Shown here piece by piece: positions 42,906 through 53,300 of a DNA stretch of 64,000 bases (positions are counted from its first letter, which is position 1; every line of letters starts with the position of its first letter). The notes beneath the pieces are model-generated. The model made no database searches. It saw only the letters and a list, made by a program, of their open reading frames with translations, and was not told where the DNA came from. A program made the position numbers and the translations under genes. This stretch comes from Mycolicibacterium pulveris (GTDB lineage Bacteria; Actinomycetota; Actinomycetes; Mycobacteriales; Mycobacteriaceae), in the NCBI RefSeq assembly GCF_010725725.1, contig NZ_AP022599.1, positions 4,030,001 to 4,094,000 on the forward strand. Reading direction: 5' to 3'.

Positions 42906-43276
42906 GACATTCTCGAATCGCGAGAGTCGATGTGTTGTCGGGCGTCAGCGCTGCCGGTGGGTACTGAGTGGAGCGCGCGCGAGGATGGTGCGCGACCGGC
43001 TTGTCGGCGCCGTGACCGAGCACGTCGACGAGCCGCCGACAACCCGGTGGCAGGAAGATTTCCCGGTCGTCGACGTGTACGGCGAACGCACCCCGGCAGG
43101 TGCGGCGCGTGTCGGCTCGCGCTTTGATGCTCGAACCGACGGGGCAGACCCACACGCGTAGTCCACTACCCGTCCTCGGCGTGAGCCCGCGGCCCCGGCA
43201 TCGTTAGCACGTTTAGTCGTCGGACGGCAGGGAACCCGATGTGCGGCCGTTCGACGAAAAGGAGGAGGTCGACACC
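42906..43276. other. Intergenic region with one operator-like repeat and a possible gene remnant
   Basis: ATTCTC (42909-42914)/GAGAGT (42922-42927) with 7-bp spacing is one mismatch from the repeats at 32425 and 35256. On the minus strand, roughly the first 65 codons after GTG 43155 have strong coding-like GC3 and read plausibly (VHVDDREIFLPPGCRRL), but the frame then runs through the 38-residue gene into the IspD gene without a stop. I take it as a decayed or unrecognised gene, not annotated as a CDS. Confidence 0.4.
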
Positions 43277-43696
43277 ATGCCGAAGACGACGAAGAGCGGA
43301 AGCGCTCGCAAGAGCGAGTTGCCGAGCACGCTGCAGAAGTCGGACGCCAAGGCGCAACGGACGTTCGCCAAGGCGCACGACGCCGCGGTCAAGCAGTACG
43401 GCGAAGGCCAACGCGCCCACCGCGTCGCCTACGACGCCCTCAAACACAGCTACGAAAAAGTCGGCGACCATTGGGAGCCGAAATCCAAGAAGGGGCCCTC
43501 GGACCAGCGGGCGCGCAGCGGCGGGCCGAACCCGAAAGGAAAGTCCGCCGAAGGTGTGGACGCGAACGCCTCGAAGAGGCATCTCGTGGAAGTTGCACGG
43601 CGCCTTGATATTTCGGGTCGCTCCACCATGAACAAGGATGAATTGGTTTCCGCGATCAAGAAGGCCAACCGTCGCGCCACCGCGCGTAACCGTTAG
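43277..43696 (+). CDS. ChaB-like protein with C-terminal Rho-N/SAP-like domain
   Basis: 139 residues from ATG 43277, after GGAGGAGG. Residues 10-70 match the ChaB fold (ELPSTLQKSDAKAQRTFAKAHDAAVKQYG, RVAYDALKHSYEKVGDHW). A basic Gly/Lys linker leads to a helix-extended-loop-helix domain (VEVARRLDISGRSTMNKDELVSAIKKA) like Rho-N/SAP nucleic acid-binding motifs. Likely a small basic nucleic-acid-associated protein. It ends in a 4-nt convergent overlap with the MFS gene. Confidence 0.82.
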   Translation: MPKTTKSGSARKSELPSTLQKSDAKAQRTFAKAHDAAVKQYGEGQRAHRVAYDALKHSYEKVGDHWEPKSKKGPSDQRARSGGPNPKGKSAEGVDANASKRHLVEVARRLDISGRSTMNKDELVSAIKKANRRATARNR

Positions 43697-44988
43697 TCGC
43701 GGGCGGGCGGTTGCACATCCGGGGTCTCGAGAAGCAGTCGCTCCCTCATCAGCTCGGGTGGTGCGCCCTGGAGTCCCATCAGCCTGCGCGCTTTGCGGCG
43801 CGTGATGAGAATGCCGACGACGGCCAGTGCCCAGACCGCGTACTGCACGGCCCACGCCAGCCGGAACGACTCGAACGAGAAGCCGCCTGCGGCCTCGAGG
43901 ATCACGCCCATCGTCTGCATCACCAGCAGGGAAGCGGCGAACCCGCCCATGTTGACCATGCCCTGGGCGGTGCCCAGGGTGGCGCTCGGGTTGAACGTTC
44001 GCGCGAAGTCGAACCCGACCATCGAGCCTGGACCGCCGACCGAGATCACCACCACCAGTGTGACCAGCAACCACAGCGGTGCACGGCCCGGCAGGGCCAA
44101 CACGACCGACCAGACCAATGCGTTGCTGCCGATGATCGCCAGCACGAGCCGAGAGCGCCGGTGGGGGTGTCTGCCGGTGAAGATGCCGATCGCGATGCCC
44201 GCCCAGATCGCGGAGGCGACCGAGAGGGTCAACAACGCGCCGGCCGTGCCGGCCGAGACGCCCTGACCCACCGTCAGATAGGGAACCCCCCACATCAGCG
44301 CGAAAACCGTGACGGAGAACTGCGTACCCATGTGGGTGAAGAAACCCAGTCGCGTGCCCGGCCGCAGCCACACGGTCTTCACCTTCGCCAGCGTTTCGGC
44401 GATCGACGTCGTCTGAATGTCGACGACGGTGCCGTGAGGGGCGTTCTTCACCAACAGCAGCGTCAAGACGATCGACACCACGCCCAACGCCGCGACCGAC
44501 GCATAGGCCGTGGTCCAACCCTGAGCGTTGAGCAGCGCGAAAAACGGTACCGCGGAAAGCACTTGGCCGAGTTGGCCGCAGATGCCGGTCAGCTGGGTTA
44601 CCAGCGGCACCTGCCGCGGTCTGAACCAGTGCGGTACCAGGCGCAGCACGGAGATGAACGTGACGGCGTCACCGAGACCCAGTACCGCCCGTGCGGCGAT
44701 GGCGGTGGGCAGCGACTCGGTGAGGGCGAGCGCGAACTGACCCGACGCCATCAACGCGGCGCCCGAGACGATGAGGGTCTTCGAGCCGAACCGGTCCAGC
44801 AGCACCCCGGCGGGAACCTGCGCTGCGGCGTAGACGACGACCTGCAGGACGACGAACGTGGACAGCACGCTCGGGCTGGCCTGGAAGCGGTTCGCGGCGT
44901 CCAGCCCGGAGACACCCAGCGTGGTGCGGTCGAGCACGGCGACGATGTATGCGAACAGTCCGGTGGCCCAGACGATCCAGGGACGCAC
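43693..44988 (-). CDS. MFS transporter
   Basis: 431 residues from GTG 44988, with GAGG 7 nt upstream; a longer frame to 45081 adds a polar, unlikely leader. About 12 membrane helices are visible, with the MFS loop motif LLDRFGSKTLIV between helices 2 and 3 and a charged central loop (LAKVKTVWLRPGTRLG). It resembles the organic anion/sugar-phosphate type of MFS. Divergent from a MerR regulator, which may control it. Substrate unknown. Confidence 0.88.
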   Translation of the reverse strand: MRPWIVWATGLFAYIVAVLDRTTLGVSGLDAANRFQASPSVLSTFVVLQVVVYAAAQVPAGVLLDRFGSKTLIVSGAALMASGQFALALTESLPTAIAARAVLGLGDAVTFISVLRLVPHWFRPRQVPLVTQLTGICGQLGQVLSAVPFFALLNAQGWTTAYASVAALGVVSIVLTLLLVKNAPHGTVVDIQTTSIAETLAKVKTVWLRPGTRLGFFTHMGTQFSVTVFALMWGVPYLTVGQGVSAGTAGALLTLSVASAIWAGIAIGIFTGRHPHRRSRLVLAIIGSNALVWSVVLALPGRAPLWLLVTLVVVISVGGPGSMVGFDFARTFNPSATLGTAQGMVNMGGFAASLLVMQTMGVILEAAGGFSFESFRLAWAVQYAVWALAVVGILITRRKARRLMGLQGAPPELMRERLLLETPDVQPPARD

Positions 44989-45306
44989 AACGAACCTCGC
45001 TGACCCAGTGGTGTGGTGGCTGCCTGAAACATCGTCGCGTAACGCCGACCGTCCGCGCCAATCGCGCCGTCGTGAGCTCACTCACCCACCTCGGCGAGTT
45101 GGCTGTAAGTTGAGCAGGTGCACAGCGCGCAACGGCCGGGCGGTGGTCGATAACGGCTGTCAACAGCTTTGCGGAACATCTCTAGCAAATACCCGTCGAT
45201 GTGCAATTGATTCGCTCGCCCGCGCCGGATCGCGGTTACAGTGGTCGCATGATTCGTGGCGGTGCCGGGTCGATGTGCACCCCGCACCCGGCGGGGAGGG
45301 CCCGGG
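44989..45306. other. Divergent promoter region (MFS / MerR)
   Basis: 318 bp. A perfect 10-bp palindrome GTGAGCTCAC (45072-45081) is the only clear operator-like element. A 21-codon mini-ORF (ATG 45249 to TGA 45314) precedes the MerR TTG start and overlaps it, so it could act as a leader peptide. No other gene is supported. Confidence 0.35.
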
Positions 45307-45999
45307 TTGGCTGAGTACCGACTTGAGGAACTCGCGCGGATCTCCGGTGTCAGTGCCCGCAACATCCGTGCCTATCGCGAAAGAGGTTTGCTCGACCCCC
45401 CGCGTCGGGTGGGGCGGTCGGCGTTCTACGACGACTACCACCTGTCGCAGCTGCGCACCATCAACCAGCTGCATCGGCGGGGCTTCAACTCCGCACACAT
45501 CGCCGAGTTCTTCTCGAGCATGCGCCAAGGCGCCGATCTGGCCGACATCCTGGGAATCCAACGCGCCGTACTCGGCCCGCCCGCCGATCAGGCCGTCGAG
45601 TCGGGACCGCGATCCTCGGCGGAGTCGCCCGGCATCGACATCGATCCCGACGGCGAGGAGGCGCGGCGGTTGGTCGAGTACGGCCTGGCCGAGGTGACCG
45701 AGGGTGTCGTCGTGCTCGCCGACCCGGCGATCAGTGACGTCATCGCCCGCACGTCAGACCACCTGCTTTACATTCGCGCGCTGCTGCGCATTTACGAGGC
45801 GACGCGGTCGGCGATCAGGAGCATGGCCGACGGGTTCGTCGAGGTGCTCGAGGAATGCGTGGCCGACAGGTTTGGAAGGCGAGCACCAGCGCCCGACGAG
45901 ATGAGCCGGGTGACCCAGGATTTCCGGGAACTGTGGCGCCGGGTGGTGGCCGGTGAGCTGGACAAATCCCTGCGCCAACAGCAGAACCCCCCGGCCTGA
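45307..45999 (+). CDS. MerR family transcriptional regulator
   Basis: 230 residues from TTG 45307, preceded by GGGGAGGG. The N-terminal winged helix is typical: YRLEELARISGVSARNIRAYRERGLLDPPRRVGRSAFYDDYHLSQLRTINQLHRRGF. The C-terminal domain is alpha-helical and lacks a Cys-rich metal site, so it probably senses an organic ligand or stress. Divergent from the MFS gene. A frame starting at 45256 is also open. Confidence 0.88.
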   Translation: MAEYRLEELARISGVSARNIRAYRERGLLDPPRRVGRSAFYDDYHLSQLRTINQLHRRGFNSAHIAEFFSSMRQGADLADILGIQRAVLGPPADQAVESGPRSSAESPGIDIDPDGEEARRLVEYGLAEVTEGVVVLADPAISDVIARTSDHLLYIRALLRIYEATRSAIRSMADGFVEVLEECVADRFGRRAPAPDEMSRVTQDFRELWRRVVAGELDKSLRQQQNPPA

Positions 46000-46132
46000 T
46001 CCTCGGTGTCGCTCGGTGGCGCGGTTCGCTGGGCAACCCCGCCGCCGTGATGCTCAAGCACGGAAATCTTGATGCACCTGTGACCAGTGGCGCAGACGTT
46101 AATTTTGTGGCGTTTGTCGTACCCTGTGGCGG

Positions 46133-46867
46133 ATGTCGATTTCACGGCGCACGGTGCTGAAAGGGGCGGTCGCGGCGCCGGCGGTGCTGGCTGCCGGCGG
46201 TGGCCTACAGGCGCTGACAGCCGCGGCGTCTCCCGCGACGGCATCTGCGGCGCCGCTGGGCATCCTGCTGGATTACGCGGCGGGCGTCATCAAGGCCGCC
46301 GATATCCGCGCCTCCGGCGCGGTCGGAGCCATCCGGTATGTCTCCGACCGACGGCCCGGCGGCGACTGGATGCTCGGCAAGCCGATCCAGCTGGCCGAGG
46401 CCCGTGACCTGTACCAGAACGGGTTGAAGATCGTGTCGTGCTATCAGTACGGCAAACGGGACACCGCGGACTGGCTCGGTGGCCAGAAGGCCGGCGTCGC
46501 CCATGCCAAGCGGGGTTGGGAATTGCACGTCGCCGCGGGCGGCTCCTACGGGGCCCCGATCTACGCCTCGATCGACGACAACCCCACCTATGAGCAGTAC
46601 AAGCAGCAGGTGGCACCGTATCTGCGCGGTTGGGAGGCGGTGTTGGGGCGGCAGCGCGTCGGTGTGTACGCCAACTCCAAGACCATCGAGTGGGCCCTGC
46701 AGGACGGCCTGGGAAGCTACTACTGGCAGCACAACTGGGGATCGCCCGGAAAGGTCGCCCACCCCGCCGCGCATCTGCACCAAGTCGAGATCGACAAGCG
46801 GTCGGTCGGGGGCGTCGGCGTGGACATCAACCACATACTCAAGCCCAGCTACGGTCAGTGGGACTAA
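46133..46867 (+). CDS. Tat-exported DUF1906 glycoside hydrolase-like protein (Rv2525c homologue)
   Basis: 244 residues. The Tat signal SRRTVLKG at residues 4-11 and a hydrophobic stretch end at ATASAAP near residue 40. The rest is the DUF1906 TIM-barrel domain: GILLDYAAGVIKAADIRASGAV, IVSCYQYGK, IYASIDDNPTYEQYKQ, VGVYANSKTIEWAL, WQHNWG. In M. tuberculosis Rv2525c, a Tat substrate next to fas, is thought to act at the cell wall. Same position here. TACCCT (46120-46125) sits 7 nt before the ATG, so a leaderless transcript is possible. Confidence 0.88.
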   Translation: MSISRRTVLKGAVAAPAVLAAGGGLQALTAAASPATASAAPLGILLDYAAGVIKAADIRASGAVGAIRYVSDRRPGGDWMLGKPIQLAEARDLYQNGLKIVSCYQYGKRDTADWLGGQKAGVAHAKRGWELHVAAGGSYGAPIYASIDDNPTYEQYKQQVAPYLRGWEAVLGRQRVGVYANSKTIEWALQDGLGSYYWQHNWGSPGKVAHPAAHLHQVEIDKRSVGGVGVDINHILKPSYGQWD

Positions 46868-47374
46868 AACCTTACCGATTAGTAATAACGCCAGCAAACA
46901 ACTTCTGGTGGCTGGGCTGGGGCGGGAGACAATTCTCGGCGAGCTGTCGCATTTTTTGCCCGTGCTCCGGACGGCAGACCGCAACGAGAAATCAGAGATA
47001 ACGATTCGATAACAATACTGCCTTGATCAGGGAAATTAGCCCTACTCCACCGTAACCACCTGCATGCAGGACGTTTGTCCCAGAAGCCTTCTGCGCCCGT
47101 CGAACTCCGCGTTACCCAACTATCGGTTACTAAAGCGTAGAACTCGCTAGTAACCATTTTGGGCTGTCAGAATGGCCTGGTTCTTATGAGACTCTTAGTA
47201 CGGCCGGAGAGTCCGCGCGACAGTCGTGAGACCGCTCTGGCCGCACAGACCTGAAACGGTCGGGATTCGACGTCGAATCGCAGAGCCTCGCGTGCGCGCG
47301 AGCCACCCAAAGCATCAGGGCCGACAGCCACAGACGACGAGCAGTACAAGCGGGACCGAGGGAGACAACACGAC
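46868..47374. promoter_or_regulatory. fas upstream regulatory region
   Basis: 507 bp, AT-richer than its surroundings and without a credible gene. It holds a perfect 12-bp palindrome CCTGCATGCAGG (47059-47070) and a longer inverted repeat GGTTACTA (47125-47132)/TAGTAACC (47148-47155) with 15-bp spacing. The region upstream of fas is where the TetR-type activator FasR binds in other mycobacteria; whether one of these is its site cannot be decided here. The ribosome binding site of fas is GGGAGA at 47360-47365. Confidence 0.5.
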
Positions 47375-50300
47375 GTGACGATCAACGAGCAGCACCGGGC
47401 GCCCACCGACCGCAAGACGCAGGACTCGGCCGCCCTTGCCGGCACGCACGCCCTCGTTGATCGACTGAACGCAGGCGAACCGTATGCGGTCGCGTTCGGC
47501 GGCCAAGGCGGCTCCTGGCTGGAGAATCTCGAGGAGCTCGTCAGCTCGGCCGGCATCGAATCTGAGCTCAGCGAGGTCGTCGGCGAGGCCGAGCTGCTCC
47601 TCGAGCCGGTGGCCCGTGAGCTCGTCGTGGTCCGGCCCATCGGGTTCGAGCCGATGAAGTGGGTGCGGGCGTTGGCCGCCGAAGAACCGCTGCCCACCAG
47701 CAAGCAGCTGATCACCGCCGCCATCTCGGGCCCGGGCATCCTGCTGACCCAGATGGCGGCCATCCGCGCATTGACCCGCCAGGGCCTGGATCTGCAGGGC
47801 AGCCCGCCGGTGGCGATGGCCGGTCACTCCCAGGGCCTGATGGCCTGTGAGTCGCTGCGCGCCAACGGCGCAAGGGACGCCGAGCTGCTGGCTCTGCTGC
47901 AGCTGATCGGCGCGGCAGGTTCACTGGTCTCGCGGCGCCGCGGCATGGTGGGCCGCGGGGACAAGTCACCGATGGTGTCGGTCACCAACGTCGATCCGGA
48001 CCGCATCGCCGAACTCCTCGACGAGTTCTCCCAGGACGTCCGGACGGTGCTGCCGCCGGTGCTCTCGATCCGCAACGGTCGACGGTCGGTGGTCATCACC
48101 GGCACGCCAGAACAACTCGGCCGTTTCGAGCTGTACTGCGCGAAGATCACCGAGAAGGAAGAAGCCGAGCGCAAGAACAAGCTGCGCGGCGGCGCGGTGT
48201 TCTCGCCGCAGTTCCACGGGGTGCAGGTCGAGGTGGGCTTCCACACGCCGCGGCTGGCCGACGGCGTCGAACTCGTCGACCGCTGGGCCGCGCAGTGCGG
48301 AATCGACGCCGAGCTGGCGCATGAGATGACCGAATCGATCTTCGTGCGGCCCATCGACTGGGTGGCCGAGGTCGAGCGGCTGCACGAGGCCGGCGCGAAG
48401 TGGATCGTCGACCTGGGGCCGAGCGACACCGCGACCCGGGTGACCGCGCCGATCGTCCGCGGGCTGGGCATCGGCCTGGTGCCCGCCGCCACCCGGGTGG
48501 GCCAGCGCAACCTGTTCACCGTCGGCGCCGAACCCGACGTGCCGCCCGCCTGGTCGAGTTTCGCGCCCACCACCGTGGCACTGCCCGACGGCTCGGTGAA
48601 GCTGTCGACCAAGTTCACCCGGCTGACCGGGCGCTCGCCCATCCTGCTCGCGGGCATGACCCCGACGACCGTCGACGCCAAGATCGTCGCCGCGGCCGCC
48701 AACGCCGGGCACTGGGCTGAGCTGGCCGGTGGCGGACAGGTCACCGAGGAGATCTTCGAGAACCGCATCGCGGAGCTGACCGACCTGCTCGAGCCCGGAC
48801 GTGCCGTGCAGTTCAACGCCCTGTTCCTCGACCCGTATCTGTGGAAGCTTCAAGTCGGCGGAAAACGCTTGGTGCAGAGGGCACGTCAGTCCGGTGCGCC
48901 GATCGACGGTGTCGTCGTCAGCGCGGGCGTTCCGGAACTCGCCGAAGCCGTCGACCTCATCGACGAGCTCAACAGCGTGGGCATCAGCCACGTGGTGTTC
49001 AAGCCCGGCACCGTCGACCAGATCAAGTCGGTGATCAACATCGCCGCCGAAGTGCCCGGCAAGGACGTGATCGTGCACATCGAGGGCGGTCGCGCGGGCG
49101 GGCACCACTCGTGGGAGGACCTCGACGACCTCCTGCTGGAGACCTACGCCGAACTGCGCAAGCTGCCCAACATCACGGTCTGCGTCGGCGGTGGAATCGG
49201 CACCCCGGAGCGGGCCGCCGAGTACCTGTCCGGCAACTGGGCCAAGCCCTACAACTACCCGCCCATGCCCGTCGACGGCATTCTGGTCGGCACCGCGGCG
49301 ATGGCCACGCTGGAGGCCACCACCTCACCGGCCGTCAAGCAGATGCTCGTCGAGACGGGCGGCACCGATCATTGGATCAGCGCAGGAAAAGCGCAGGGCG
49401 GCATGGCATCTTCGCGCAGCCAGCTCGGCGCCGACATCCACGAGATCGACAACGCCGCGTCGCGGTGCGGCCGGCTCCTGGACGAGGTCGCCGGTGACGC
49501 CGAGGCCGTCGCGGCGCGCCGCGATGAACTGATCGCGGCGATGGCCAAGACCTGCAAGCCCTACTTCGGCGACGTCGGCGACATGACCTACCTGCAGTGG
49601 CTGCAGCGGTACGTGGAGCTGACCGTCGGCGACGGCGACAGCACCGCCGACACCGTGGCGCCGGGCAGCCCGTGGCTGGCCGACACCTGGCGCGACCGGT
49701 TCGCGGCCATGCTTCAGCGGGCCGAGGCCCGGCTGCACCCTCAGGACTCCGGAACCATCGAGACGCTGTTCTACGCCGAATCCGAAGGTGCGGATGGCGC
49801 CGAAGGCCGTGCGCTACTGGAGGATCCGCAGCGGGCCATCGCCACGCTGTTGGCGCGCTACCCCGAGGCCGAGACGCTCAAGTTGCATCCGGCGGACGTG
49901 CCGTTCTTCATCACGCTGTGCAAGACCCCCGGCAAGCCGGTGAACTTCGTGCCGGTCATCGACAAGGACGTGCGGCGCTGGTGGCGCAGCGACTCGCTGT
50001 GGCAGGCCCACGACGCGCGGTATTCGGCCGACCAGGTGTGCATCATCCCGGGCATCCAGGCGGTGGCCGGCATCACCCGCGCCGACGAGCCGGTCGGTGA
50101 GCTGCTCGACCGCTTCGAGAAGGCCGCGATCGATCAGGTGCTCGCCACCAACGGCCAGCCCGTGCCGGTGGTGTCGCGACGCTTCGCGCGCGCCGACATC
50201 ACCGGGCCCCTGGCGGTCGTGCTGGACTCGCCGGACGTGCTGTGGGCGGGGCGCACCGCGATCAATCCCGTACACCGCATCGGTCCCCCCGATGAGTGGC

Positions 50301-53300
50301 AGGTCAACGACGTGCCCGGAAAGCCCAGCGCCACACACGCTTCCACCGGTGCGCGGCTCGAGCTCGGATCCGACGGCGTCACGCTCAGCGTTCCGCTCTC
50401 CGACATCTGGATCAACATCCCGTTCACGCTGCCGCCGTGCACGGTCAACGGCGGCATGCCGGTCGTCACCGTCGAGGACGCCTCGGCGGCGATGCGCTCG
50501 GTTCTGGCGATCGCCGCGGGTGTCCAGACACCCGACGCGTTGCCGCCGGTGGACGGCAACACCGCGACGGTGACCGTCGACTGGGATCCCGAGCAGGTCG
50601 CCGACCACACCGGGGTCACCGCGACGTTCGGCGCGCCGTTGGCGCCGGGTCTCACGCTGGTGCCCGATGCGCTGGTGGGGCACTGCTGGCCAGCGGTGTT
50701 CTCGGTGATCGGTTCGGCGACCACCGAGGACGGCTTCCCCGTGGTCGAAGGCCTGCTGAGCCTGGTGCACCTGGACCACGCCGCGCACCTGCTCGCGCCG
50801 ATGCCTAAGATCAAGGCCGAATTGACCGTCACCGCAACGGTTTCCACCGCCACCGACACCGAGTACGGCCGGGTCATCCCGTTGCGGGTCAGCATCGCCG
50901 ACAGCGACGGCACCGTGTTGGCCCGACTGGAGGAGCGGTTCGCGATCCGCGGCCGCACCGGCGCGGGCGAACTCACCGACCCGCCGCGGGCCGGCGGCGC
51001 GATGACCGACAACGCGACCGACACGCCCCGGCGGCGCCGCCGTGACGTCACCGTCACCGCGCCCACCGACATGAGCGCGTTCGCCGTCGTCTCCGGTGAC
51101 CACAACCCGATCCACACCGACCGGGCAGCCGCCCTGCTGGCCGGGCTGAAATCACCGATCGTGCACGGCATGTGGCTGTCGGCGGCAGCCCAACACGTGG
51201 TCACCGCGACCGACGGCCGGGCTACCCCGCCCGCCCGCCTGGTGGGCTGGACGTCGCGCTTCCTGGGCATGGTGCTGCCCGGCGACGAAATCGAGTTCCG
51301 CGTGGACCGCGTCGGCATCGACCGCGGCGCCGAGGTGATCGAGGTGGCCGCCCGGGTCGACAACGAGTTGGTGATGTCGGCGACGGCGCAGCTGGCCGCC
51401 CCGAAGACCGTCTACGCCTTCCCCGGCCAGGGCATCCAGTCCAAGGGCATGGGCATGGAGGTGCGGGCACGTTCCAAGGCCGCGCGCAAGGTCTGGGACA
51501 CCGCCGACAAGTTCACCCGCGATGTGCTGGGCTTCTCGGTGCTGCACGTGGTGCGCGACAACCCGACCAGCCTGATCGCCTCCGGTGTGCACTACCACCA
51601 TCCCGAGGGTGTGCTGTACCTGACGCAGTTCACCCAGGTGGCGATGGCGACGGTGGCCGCGGCCCAGGTCGCCGAGATGCGTGAGCAGGGCGCGTTCGTC
51701 GAGGGCGCGATCGCCTGCGGCCACTCGGTCGGCGAGTACACCGCCCTGGCCTGCGTCATCGGGGTGTACAAGCTCGAGGGCCTGCTGGAGGCGGTGTTCC
51801 ACCGCGGCTCCAAGATGCACGACATCGTTCCGCGCGACGCCCAGGGCCGGTCGGACTACCGGATGGCCGCGATCCGCCCGTCGCAGATCGATCTCGACGA
51901 CGCCGACGTTCCGGCGTTCGTCGAGGAGATCTCGCAGCGCACCGGCGAGTTCCTGCAGATCGTGAACTACAACCTGCGCGGTTCGCAGTATGCGATCGCC
52001 GGCACGGTCGCCGGGCTCGAGGCGCTGGAGGAAGAAGTCGAGAAACGCCGCCAGATCACCGGTGGCAAACGCTCTTTCATCCTCGTGCCCGGTATCGACG
52101 TGCCGTTCCACTCCTCGGTGCTGCGCATCGGGGTCGCCGACTTCCGGCGCGCGCTGGAACGCGTGATGCCGGAGGAAGCAGATCCGGAACTGGTTGTCGG
52201 ACGCTACATTCCGAACCTGGTGCCGCGCCCGTTCACCCTCGACCGGGACTTCATCGAAGAGATCCGCGAACTCGTGCCCGCCGAACCGCTCGACGAGGTC
52301 TTGGCCGACTACGACACCTGGCGCAACGAGCGGCCGAAAGAGCTGTGCCGCAAGATCGTCATCGAACTGCTGGCCTGGCAGTTCGCCAGCCCGGTGCGCT
52401 GGATCGAGACCCAGGACCTGCTGTTCATCGAAGAGGCCGCGGGCGGTCTCGGCGTCGAGCGCTTCGTCGAGATCGGTGTGAAGTCCGCGCCGACCGTCGC
52501 AGGCCTGGCCCAGAACACGCTGAAACTCCCGGAGTACAGCCACAACACCACCGAGGTGCTCAACGCCGAGCGTGACGCCGCGGTGCTGTTCGCCACCGAC
52601 ACCGATCCGGAACCGGAGCCCGAGCTCGATGACGCGCCGGGTCCCGAGGCGGTCGAGGCGGCCCCTTCGGTCGCGGCGCCCGAAATTCCCGCGGCCCCTG
52701 CCGCGCCGTCGGGCGGACCCCGTCCCGACGACCTCGGTTACGACGCCGCCGACGCCACCATGGCGCTGATCGCGCTGTCGGCCAAGATGCGCATCGACCA
52801 GATCGAGCCGCTGGACTCCATCGAGTCCATCACCGACGGCGCGTCGTCGCGACGCAACCAACTGCTCGTGGATTTGGGCTCGGAGCTGAACCTCGGCGCC
52901 ATCGACGGCGCCGCCGAGGCCGACCTGGCCGGGCTGAAGGGGCAGGTGACCAAGCTGGCCCGGACCTACAAGCCGTTCGGCCCGGTGCTTTCCGACGCGA
53001 TCAACGACCAGTTGCGCACGGTGCTCGGCCCGTCCGGCAAGCGTCCGGCCTACATCGCCGAGCGGGTCAAGAAGGTCTGGGAACTCGGTGACGGCTGGGC
53101 CAAGCACGTCACGGTCGAAGTCGCGCTGGGCACCCGGGAGGGTTCCAGCGTGCGCGGCGGCGACCTGGGCGGCCTGCACGACGGCGCGCTCGCCGACGCG
53201 GCGACCGTCGACAAGGTCATCGACGCCGCCGTCGCGGCGGTAGGGGCGCGGCACGGCGTCGCCGTGTCACTGCCCGCGGCCGCCGCGGGCAGCGGCGGGG

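Noticed and set aside
42544..43155. 203-codon minus-strand ORF
   Set aside because: Only its first third looks coding; it runs through the 38-residue gene and into the IspD gene. Kept only as a possible remnant.
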